Shown here one piece after another: positions 1 through 5,900 of a DNA stretch of 64,000 nt. Each line of letters starts with the position of its first letter. Positions within the stretch are counted from its first letter, which is position 1. This DNA comes from Deltaproteobacteria bacterium. Lineage in GTDB: Bacteria; Desulfobacterota; Desulfuromonadia; Geobacterales; JAJYBI01. Under the pieces are notes generated by a model, which saw only the letters and a program-made list of their open reading frames with translations, had not been told where the DNA came from and ran no database searches. The stretch lies in the NCBI GenBank assembly GCA_021779095.1, contig JAJYBI010000011.1, positions 1 through 64,000 on the forward strand. The letters are read 5' to 3'. A program made the translations under genes and the position numbers.

Positions 1-267
1 GTTGCCGACGTCGATGGTCTGGGAATAGGTGCGGGAAGCGTTGCCGACGTACAGTTTGTAGCCGGTGATCCCCGAAACCGGCGTGCCGTCGGTATTTACG
101 GGAGGATTCCAGGACAGTGTCGTCTGGGCGGCGGTGGCCGGTGACGTAAAGGCCAGCAGTGCCGCGAATACGGCTGCGATGGACAGTATGGTGCGAATGG
201 TGCTGACGAAGTGTCGTGCAGCAGGCAGAAGCAGTGCCCGCACGAGGGGCGTTGTTCGGTTTCTCAT
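1..267 (-). CDS. Secreted fibronectin type III domain protein (N-terminal part, cut by window edge)
   Basis: The reading frame starts at ATG 267 and runs off the left edge without a stop (89 codons seen). A GGAAGG ribosome site at 275-280 lies 7 bases before the ATG. Residues 1-48 form a long signal peptide with a basic start, a hydrophobic core (IAAVFAALLAF) and an Ala-rich cleavage region (ATAAQ). The mature part begins TTLSWNPPVN and continues GYKLYVG, the usual start of a fibronectin-III beta sandwich, so the product is exported and probably surface or extracellular. What follows is outside the window; in this group FN3 modules occur in large surface proteins and some multiheme cytochromes. 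Expression is probably set by the tandem riboswitch leader at 326-575. Family call is firm, function unknown. Confidence 0.8.
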   Translation of the reverse strand, partial: MRNRTTPLVRALLLPAARHFVSTIRTILSIAAVFAALLAFTSPATAAQTTLSWNPPVNTDGTPVSGITGYKLYVGNASRTYSQTIDVGN

Positions 268-325
268 TTTTTTACCTTCCGGATTGTGAGGTTCACCTGA
301 GTGAATTCCAGTCCCGAAGGTACGG

Positions 326-420
326 TATTCACCCGGCAGCCCTGCCACCATGTCCTGCGATCAGGAGTTAGGTCAGTGGCTTTGCGTCCCGCCTTTTCAG
401 ACGGTTTGCCCTGGACGAGT
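326..420 (-). promoter_or_regulatory. GEMM-I riboswitch aptamer, canonical c-di-GMP type (proximal of two)
   Basis: On the minus strand the sequence has GGGCAAACC (411-403), a P2 stem CCGTCT/AGGCGG closed by a GAAA tetraloop (404-389), then GGGACGCAAAGCC (390-378), which is the GEMM-I core. The P3 stem shows CTG (376-374) paired with CAG (344-342) in place of the usual CGG/CCG, a compensated change. The base at the ligand-specifying position (Vc2 G20) aligns to G409, which fits c-di-GMP. The P1 3' strand GGGTGAAT (333-326) could instead pair with ATTCACTC (306-299), giving a switch about 20-30 bases before the ribosome site. No T-run follows, so control may be translational. Confidence 0.85.
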
Positions 421-470
421 TTTACGGTTAAAGGATTCCCTTTCTGGTGACGTACGAACACCCTAAACGC

Positions 471-517
471 AAAAAAGCCGGGGCAAAATATCAGGCTGAT
501 ATTTCGGCGACCCGGCT
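471..517 (-). terminator. Intrinsic terminator of the distal riboswitch
   Basis: On the minus strand AGCCGGG (517-511) pairs with CCCGGCT (482-476) and is followed by a six-T run (476-471). Inside lies a perfect hairpin, AAATATCA/TGATATTT around GCC. The left strand of the terminator is the 3' side of P3 and P1 of the distal aptamer, so ligand-bound aptamer and terminator exclude each other. That arrangement predicts that ligand turns transcription on. Confidence 0.85.
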
Positions 518-575
518 GTCTCGGTGAGACCCAATAGGCTTTCCGTCCCATTCTCGCGAATGGTTTAGTATTATC
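498..575 (-). promoter_or_regulatory. GEMM-I riboswitch aptamer, GEMM-Ib (3',3'-cGAMP) type (distal of two)
   Basis: The minus strand reads AATACTAAACC, a P2 stem CCATTC/GAATGG with a GCGA tetraloop (563-548), GGGACGGAAAGCC, and GGGTCT..AGAC..AGCCGGGTCGCCG for P3. P1 is GATAATA (575-569) against AAATATC (504-498). The joining segment with A (A569) where c-di-GMP aptamers have G20, and the GACGGAAAGCC core, match the cGAMP-sensing Geobacter GEMM-Ib aptamers as I remember them. The ligand is therefore inferred as 3',3'-cGAMP rather than c-di-GMP. It controls the terminator at 471-517. Confidence 0.8.
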
Positions 576-612
576 GTCTATCCGGTTTATTCAGTTGAGT
601 TAGTGTAGTGAT

Positions 613-649
613 ATCATAGTTGCCATATCTTTAAGGTGATATGTGTCAC
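613..649 (-). promoter_or_regulatory. Putative activator-dependent promoter with CRP-like palindrome
   Basis: A -10-like TATGAT lies at 618-613 (minus strand) with no recognisable -35 element. In its place is GTGA-N6-TCAC (636-649), the core of a CRP-family site, centred roughly 37-41 bases before the likely start. This spacing suits a class II activator. A Crp/Fnr-family gene lies at 987-1694. Confidence 0.45.
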
Positions 650-986
650 TAAATACGCAGATGAATCCTGTCGTAGGGCTCTTGCCGTAATCTTGAATTT
701 GTCGTCGTACAGGTTCGAGTGTCGATGGTTCTCCGGCGGAACTTTTCTGTGCGGCGGTAGACGACTAACGTGACGGACATGCATTCGGACGAAGGATTGC
801 GTTGTTTTCGCGCTTGCTTGTTCATGTGTACTGTGCGGGGGGGGGGAGGGGAGTCGGGTATTGGCTAAACCGGGAGGGATAGTACTACAAGGTGATGTTT
901 CTCTTGTTCGGGAAACGTGGGCGGTGCGGACGTTGCCGTCGCTGCTTGCATCACATGCAAGACATGTCGGCCGGTTTCATGCGGAG
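650..986. other. Non-coding interval with a G10 homopolymer
   Basis: I see no convincing gene in this 337-base stretch between the riboswitch promoter and the Crp/Fnr gene. It contains a run of ten G (837-846) followed by AGGGGAG. There is no clear terminator for the Crp/Fnr operon that ends at 987. Confidence 0.5.
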
Positions 987-1694
987 TCAGAGATTAAACT
1001 GATTGCCCAGGAATGAAGATTTTATAAGAATAATCTTATTTTCCAGTATTTCAATTTCTCCGTCTCTGGTGAATTTGCTTAAGAGCCGGCTGACGGTTTC
1101 CCGAGATACCGCGGCAAAGTTCGCGATGTCCCGGTGGGTGAGCTTGAGGGCTACGAGTACCCCCCGTTGATCAGGTACACCGTAAAGTTGTCCGATGTAT
1201 TTCAGTACTGCCCGCACCCGCTGTTCGGCATCGGCAAAACTCATGATCTTCAACATCAGCCACGATTCGCGCAACCGCATACAGAGCATGCATATGAACT
1301 GCCGCAACACCTTTTCGTTTTTCATGACGAGCCGTTCGAAATCGTGCCGGGACAGAAGACCGATCCGGGAGGCTTCCATGGAGATGACGGTTGCCGGTGA
1401 GGTCTTGCCGTCGAAGAGGGACATCTCGCCGAAATAGTCTCCTCGTTTATGAATGGCGAGGATCTGCTCTTTACCCTGTTCGCTGAGATTAACGACGCGC
1501 ACCTTGCCCGATACGACGATGTACATGTAGTTGGGGGTGTCTTCTTCGAACAGGACGATTTCGCCGCGGGAAAACTGTTTGACCGTAATCAGCTCCTCGA
1601 TCTGTTCCGCTTCGTTCCGGTTCAGTCCGGTGAAAAACGGTACGATTTTCAGTAGTTGTTCCCGCGGTTCTCTGGTTACGGTCTGGTGTTTCAT
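987..1694 (-). CDS. Crp/Fnr family transcriptional regulator
   Basis: The 235-residue protein has an N-terminal cyclic-nucleotide-binding beta roll (about 20-135) and a C-terminal Crp-type winged helix (about 165-225). The phosphate-cassette region reads GDYFGEMSLFDGKTSPATV; the Arg that contacts the cAMP phosphate in true CRP is absent (PATV instead of R-S/T). The recognition helix region SRETVSRLLSKF resembles CRP SRETVGRIL. There is no N-terminal Cys cluster, so it is not an oxygen-sensing FNR. It lies 25 bases downstream of the GGDEF/EAL regulator gene and probably shares its transcript. Ligand unknown. A possible target is the GTGA-N6-TCAC palindrome at 636-649, which is inference. Confidence 0.9.
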   Translation of the reverse strand: MKHQTVTREPREQLLKIVPFFTGLNRNEAEQIEELITVKQFSRGEIVLFEEDTPNYMYIVVSGKVRVVNLSEQGKEQILAIHKRGDYFGEMSLFDGKTSPATVISMEASRIGLLSRHDFERLVMKNEKVLRQFICMLCMRLRESWLMLKIMSFADAEQRVRAVLKYIGQLYGVPDQRGVLVALKLTHRDIANFAAVSRETVSRLLSKFTRDGEIEILENKIILIKSSFLGNQFNL

Positions 1695-1719
1695 GAGGTT
1701 TTTCCCGCTAGGCTCCGGA

Positions 1720-3489
1720 TCAGGAAAGGTATGTCGACCCGACGACCTGTCGACACAGCCTGGACCTGGCCTCGCTGAAAAATTCGGTAAAATCGTCCGC
1801 CCGGAGCGGCTTGCTGATCAGATATCCCTGCATGTTCGTGCAATCGAGTTCCTGCAGATAATCCCGCTGCTCCTCGTCCTCTACGCCTTCCGCGATCACC
1901 GAGAGTCCCAGATTGCGTGCGATGGCAATGATCGTCCGGGCGATGGCCGCATCGTCGCTGTTTACCGCAATCCGGCTGATAAAGGTCCGGTCGATTTTCA
2001 ATGCATCGACGGGGTACCGGCGGATGGCGGCAAGGGCAGTCATTCCGGTACCGAAGTTGTCGATACAGATACGGACACCGAGATTGTGCAGATTGTTCAG
2101 GGTATTTACCGTGGTGTTATGGTGTTGTGCGAGGATATCCTCGCCGATTTCCAGTTCAAGCCAGCAGGGGGCAAGTTCCGTTTCGGAGAGGATATCACGT
2201 ACGGTTTCCGTCAGTTTGAGGTTCCTGAGCTGGCTGTTTGAAACGTTGACGGAGACCCGGACCGGGGGATAGTGTGCATCCTGCCATGCCTTGTTCTGGC
2301 TGCATGCGGTGCGCAGTACCCATTCGCCCAGAATGTCGATCAGGCCGGTTTCTTCGGCTACCCCGATGAACCGTTCCGGCATGATTAGACCGAGTTTCGG
2401 GTGCTGCCAACGCAACAACGCCTCGATACCGACGATATCCCCGGACGCAATGTCCACCTCTGGCTGGTAGTTAAGGACGAACTCGCCGTTGATCTGTGCC
2501 TGCCGCAGCTCCCGTTCCATCTCTTGGAGTCGTGTGCACCTGTCGCTGATCTCCTGGGCGCAGACGATGTCACACGGCTTTTTCGTACGCTTGTTGCGAT
2601 ACATCGCCATGTCTGCCTTGTCGATGAGGGTGTCGACGTCGGTGCCGTCATCGGGGAACAGGCTCACCCCCATGCTGATCTCCACACTGATCTCGTGGTC
2701 GGGAAGAACGAGGGGACGGGAGAATGCATCGCTGAGTTTGTTGGCAAGTTTCAGCGGGTCCTGCATGGATTTGATGTCCGTGAGTAGGATGATGAATTCG
2801 TCACCTCCCCAGCGTGCCACCGTGTCGGGGCCTCGGCGGCAGCTTCCCGCGAGGCGCTCCGCGGCCGATTTCAGCACCTGGTCGCCGATGATATGCCCCA
2901 GGGTATCGTTGATGAATTTGAACCGGTTGATGTCGACGAACAGGAGTGCCAGCTGCCGGTTGAAGCGCTGCGCCTGGGTGATTGCTTTCCGGAGCAGTTC
3001 ATGGAAGAACTGCCGGTTCGGCAGATCCGTCAGTGAGTCGTAATAGGCGTTATGACGGATATACTCGTAGTGTTCTTTCTGTCTGTGTTCGAGACGTACC
3101 GAACGGAGGCACTGCTGCACGGATGAGATGAGTTTTTCCATCTTGAACGGTTTCAGCAGGTAGTGGTTGATGCCGATATCGATTGTTTCGAGTATGACGT
3201 TGGCGTCGCTGACGGCGGTGAACATGATGATCTTCGTGTCGCGATCGATCGACCGGATCTTGTCCGCCATCCTGATCCCGTCCATCACCGGCATGCAGAT
3301 GTCCGCCATGACGATATCGGGGTGCCTGTGCTTGAACAGTTCGTAGCCCTCCAGGCCGTTATCGGCGACGAGGATCGTCAACCCCGAGAAGTTCCGGGTA
3401 ATGATATTCGTAAGCAGTTTCTGGGTCGCCTTGTTGTCATCCACGATAAGAATCGTTGCGGCAAATTTGTAGTCGGCCGGCTCTTCCAT
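1720..3489 (-). CDS. Response regulator with GGDEF and EAL domains (c-di-GMP turnover)
   Basis: The 589-residue cytoplasmic protein has a receiver domain (about 12-130, phospho-acceptor D63 in MADICMP), a GGDEF domain (about 150-310) with intact RWGGDEF, and an EAL domain (about 325-575). In the GGDEF domain the guanine-recognising Asp is kept (GHIIGDQVL), so it should make c-di-GMP and is not a Hypr cGAMP cyclase. In the EAL domain the entry EAL, NVSNSQL, LKID, AEGVE and MQG motifs are present, but the catalytic DDFGTG reads DNFGTG: the second metal-binding Asp is Asn (codon 2056-2058). Hydrolysis is therefore probably weakened, favouring synthesis or sensing. The ribosome site GAGGAG lies before ATG 3489. 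No partner kinase is adjacent. Confidence 0.92.
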   Translation of the reverse strand: MEEPADYKFAATILIVDDNKATQKLLTNIITRNFSGLTILVADNGLEGYELFKHRHPDIVMADICMPVMDGIRMADKIRSIDRDTKIIMFTAVSDANVILETIDIGINHYLLKPFKMEKLISSVQQCLRSVRLEHRQKEHYEYIRHNAYYDSLTDLPNRQFFHELLRKAITQAQRFNRQLALLFVDINRFKFINDTLGHIIGDQVLKSAAERLAGSCRRGPDTVARWGGDEFIILLTDIKSMQDPLKLANKLSDAFSRPLVLPDHEISVEISMGVSLFPDDGTDVDTLIDKADMAMYRNKRTKKPCDIVCAQEISDRCTRLQEMERELRQAQINGEFVLNYQPEVDIASGDIVGIEALLRWQHPKLGLIMPERFIGVAEETGLIDILGEWVLRTACSQNKAWQDAHYPPVRVSVNVSNSQLRNLKLTETVRDILSETELAPCWLELEIGEDILAQHHNTTVNTLNNLHNLGVRICIDNFGTGMTALAAIRRYPVDALKIDRTFISRIAVNSDDAAIARTIIAIARNLGLSVIAEGVEDEEQRDYLQELDCTNMQGYLISKPLRADDFTEFFSEARSRLCRQVVGSTYLS

Positions 3490-3530
3490 GTCGACTCATC
3501 TCCTCGCGGATAATGGATGTGTGTTAATTT

Positions 3531-3536
3531 ATTATA
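3531..3536 (-). promoter_or_regulatory. Likely -10 element for the GGDEF/EAL-Crp operon
   Basis: A perfect TATAAT on the minus strand (3536-3531) lies in an AT-rich stretch about 42 bases before the start codon. The -35 region is weak (TAAAGT at 17-base spacing), so an activator may be needed. Confidence 0.4.
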
Positions 3537-3676
3537 ATAATGACATCGGTATCACTTTAGCGGGGATTAGCGTGAGGTCAATTGAACGAAAGTCTATTTC
3601 TGGCATTCCAATGGGCTAGTATGGTGGAGGCGGGCGGTCCCGGTGCGGGCACCGTGTCAGACGTGTCGCTTTCATG

Positions 3677-3703
3677 AAAAAATGGGGCCGCATCTGCGGC
3701 CCC
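3677..3703 (-). terminator. Rho-independent terminator after the octaheme cytochrome gene
   Basis: On the minus strand GGGGCCGCA/TGCGGCCCC forms a perfect 9-bp stem with a 2-base loop (3703-3684), followed by ATTTTTT (3683-3677). It lies about 120 bases past the stop at 3826. Two smaller hairpins (3756-3773 and 3782-3799) lie between stop and terminator and may protect the 3' end. Confidence 0.85.
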
Positions 3704-3825
3704 CACACCAAGAAAGGAAGTACTACGGGTTACACGCTTCTGTTTTGCTTCTTCTCCGGATTTTCAGATCCGGGGGCGGAGCAAACCGACCCCGGTTTGA
3801 AGTGTCGGGTGTTGACGACAAGCGG

Positions 3826-5316
3826 TTACTTGTGCTTGGCGGCCCAGTTTTCCTGAATGAAATTGAGATCGGCCGGCTTCACGTCGTGTGCGATGGATGA
3901 TTTCTTCGCTCTTCCACCACCCATCAGCATCGGGTCACCCTTGTACCCGAGCGCTTTCCAGTCCATTCTCCCGTTACCCATGTGACAGTCGCCGCAGACG
4001 AGAGCCTCTTCTTTCGGTGCAATCATGTGGTCCTGGCCGATGTAGGAGATGGTGTTGGCGAACTGGTATGTGCCGCTGTAGGGGAGGCCCGATCCCGCGG
4101 CCCCGTCCTCCAGCGACTTCTGCCAGTTGAGGGTATCCCACAGCCCCTTGTATTGCTGGAAGACGCTCAGGTACTTGAATTCGGCATCCATCGGCTGTTT
4201 GCCGGTGTAGTATTTGAACGGGTAGATCTTCGCGGTCTGCTCGATGATGGAGCCGTGGGGCTTCATGAGCACCACCGGCTTGGACGGGTCCTTGATTTTG
4301 TCGCCGTTCATGTACCGGTAGATGGTGCCGTCATACCAGAGATAGGTCGGGACGACGTTCTTCGCCCAGGTCCAGGTTCCCTTCCCTTTGATAAAGGTCA
4401 CGCGGCCCTCCTGGGGGGGGAGCTTGAGGTCATCCGTGGCGGTGGACCAGTCCCAGCTCATTTTCGTCGCCTTGGTACGGGCGAAGAACGGGATGTGGCA
4501 TGTCTGGCAGGCGACGCTCTTCAGGTGACTGTTGATGAGGGCCCCGTTGCGCGACTTCTGGTGCGGGGCGTTCGTGCCGCTGTGACAGTCCTCGCAGAAG
4601 ACGCGTCCATCGTACGTCGCAAGCATGGTGGAGGCGCCGGAAATCCGGTGGTCTTTTGTCGTATGGCAGGTCTGGCAGCTGAAGCCGAGTCCCCCCTTTT
4701 GCACGCTTGCCATATGGACATCGAGGGACCGGTCCGCGGTGTTGAGGGTGGAGTCGAGATCGCCGTGCTTCACCCCGTCGTCGCCGCCACCGGAGTAGTG
4801 ACAGCCGCCGCAGTTCTTCAAGGTGGGCATGCCGACGCTTCTGGCCGCCTGTCTCAGATCGGTGAAGTCGCTCACCTCGTTGTTCTCACGGGCATAGCCG
4901 CCGCTCTGTGCGTGACAGACGAGGCAGTCTACCTTGGTTTCGTCGGAGAAGTTGAATTCCTTCCGGTCCCAGAAGTAGCCGGGGTGGCACTCGCCGCAGT
5001 GTCCGCGCGCCGCCTGATCCTTCCCGCCTTCGACGGAGACACAGAAGGCGTTCAGCATGTTGGTCTTGCCGTACTCGATGTTGCTCTTTTCATACCCCTG
5101 GACGTGTCCCTTCGTCGGTCCCTTCCAGCGCCAGTGGGAGGTTTTCATGAAATCCATCGCCTGCTTTTCGTGGCACTTGAGGCATTCCTTGGTGACGTCA
5201 GGACCGGACTTGTACGGTCCGGGGAGGAAGTCGGCATGGTCGACCTGCGCCATCCCGCTGGAGGCGAGGGAGAGTATCGCCGTTCCCATGAGTAAACCGA
5301 TAATGCGTGCTTTCAT
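3826..5316 (-). CDS. Octaheme c-type cytochrome, tetrathionate reductase (OTR) family
   Basis: The 496-residue periplasmic protein has a signal peptide (1-23, SSGMAQ) and eight CXXCH heme sites at about residues 45, 107, 131, 169, 214, 241, 270 and 441. The segment after heme 4 reads GGGDDGVKHGDL; its Lys (K183) corresponds to the Lys that ligates the active-site heme in Shewanella OTR. The layout DCLVCH, NCG-CH-GGG, LDVHM, FSCQ-CH, HRISG matches that family closely. OTR reduces tetrathionate, nitrite and hydroxylamine in vitro; the natural substrate here is not known. The gene is the last of three minus-strand genes with the porin at 5901-7526 and the small exported protein at 5449-5775. A good AAGGAG site precedes ATG 5316. 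Confidence 0.9.
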   Translation of the reverse strand: MKARIIGLLMGTAILSLASSGMAQVDHADFLPGPYKSGPDVTKECLKCHEKQAMDFMKTSHWRWKGPTKGHVQGYEKSNIEYGKTNMLNAFCVSVEGGKDQAARGHCGECHPGYFWDRKEFNFSDETKVDCLVCHAQSGGYARENNEVSDFTDLRQAARSVGMPTLKNCGGCHYSGGGDDGVKHGDLDSTLNTADRSLDVHMASVQKGGLGFSCQTCHTTKDHRISGASTMLATYDGRVFCEDCHSGTNAPHQKSRNGALINSHLKSVACQTCHIPFFARTKATKMSWDWSTATDDLKLPPQEGRVTFIKGKGTWTWAKNVVPTYLWYDGTIYRYMNGDKIKDPSKPVVLMKPHGSIIEQTAKIYPFKYYTGKQPMDAEFKYLSVFQQYKGLWDTLNWQKSLEDGAAGSGLPYSGTYQFANTISYIGQDHMIAPKEEALVCGDCHMGNGRMDWKALGYKGDPMLMGGGRAKKSSIAHDVKPADLNFIQENWAAKHK

Positions 5317-5369
5317 CTGATTCTCCTTGTGGGAAGTAACTGCGTTCGATAAGCGTTATATACGAATAA

Positions 5370-5381
5370 ACAAATGTTTGT
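5370..5381. promoter_or_regulatory. Short palindrome upstream of the octaheme cytochrome gene
   Basis: ACAAATGTTTGT is an inverted repeat (5-bp arms, 2-base centre) about 55 bases before the cytochrome start, next to a possible minus-strand -10 (TATAAC). It may be an operator for a second promoter that lets the cytochrome be made apart from the two genes upstream. Weak evidence. Confidence 0.3.
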
Positions 5382-5385
5382 GGCA

Positions 5386-5417
5386 AAAAGAAGTGCAGCA
5401 CCGCTGAGATGCTGCAC
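5386..5417 (-). terminator. Rho-independent terminator between the small protein gene and the cytochrome gene
   Basis: GTGCAGCA/TGCTGCAC (8 bp, 9-base loop) is followed on the minus strand by TTCTTTTT. It lies 32 bases past the stop at 5449, so the cytochrome downstream is reached by read-through or its own promoter. Confidence 0.75.
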
Positions 5418-5448
5418 GGAGCATGATGACCGGGAGATGTTCACCGTA

Positions 5449-5775
5449 TCAACAACCGGCGGTCTTCCGGAAATAGGTGCTGTGGTTCTTGCCGTCCTGC
5501 ACTTCGAACTTAAGTCGGATCTCATCCCCTTCAACGATCCGGTGGTCCTTGAACTTTGCCAGGGTAAGTTCGTCATCGACATAGACGGTAACGTCCTTGC
5601 TGTCTTTTTCGTTCGTGAGGACAACGTTGGCTGAATTGCCGTCAGCGGCGAGGGTGATGGTCTTGATGTTGGCGATCATCTTTACTTCATCGCCTGCGGA
5701 GGCGACCCGGCTCATGGTAACCAGTCCGATGGCCATGAGGATGATGACGAGTACCGCGGAAACCGACTTTTTCAT
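5449..5775 (-). CDS. Small exported protein of unknown function
   Basis: The start at ATG 5775 is set by an AAGGAGAAACGCT ribosome site and by the signal peptide that begins there (MKKSVSAVLVIILMAIG, cleavage near SRVASAG). In-frame ATGs further upstream lack a ribosome site. The mature chain (about 85 residues) looks all-beta, with alternating segments such as NVVLTNEKDS, VTVYVDDEL and EIRLKFEVQDGK, and ends in a single Cys (KTAGC). No heme motif or lipobox. It sits between the DUF3373 porin and the octaheme cytochrome, so it may act in the same periplasmic electron path. I do not recognise the family. Confidence 0.75.
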   Translation of the reverse strand: MKKSVSAVLVIILMAIGLVTMSRVASAGDEVKMIANIKTITLAADGNSANVVLTNEKDSKDVTVYVDDELTLAKFKDHRIVEGDEIRLKFEVQDGKNHSTYFRKTAGC

Positions 5776-5802
5776 AGCGTTTCTCCTTATTCGTTTTGTG
5801 CT

Positions 5803-5833
5803 GCCCGTCTGCATGGGATACATGCAGACGGGC
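5803..5833. repeat. Perfect 13-bp intercistronic hairpin
   Basis: GCCCGTCTGCATG (5803-5815) and CATGCAGACGGGC (5821-5833) form a perfect stem around GGATA. There is no T-run on either side, so it is not a standard terminator. Its place between the porin and the small-protein gene suggests an mRNA-stabilising or processing hairpin. Confidence 0.7.
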
Positions 5834-5900
5834 AAACAACACTGTTTCGGTTAATTCTGCTGCAGGTCTTGCAGGGGCGCAATGCCTTGTCCCTGAATTG

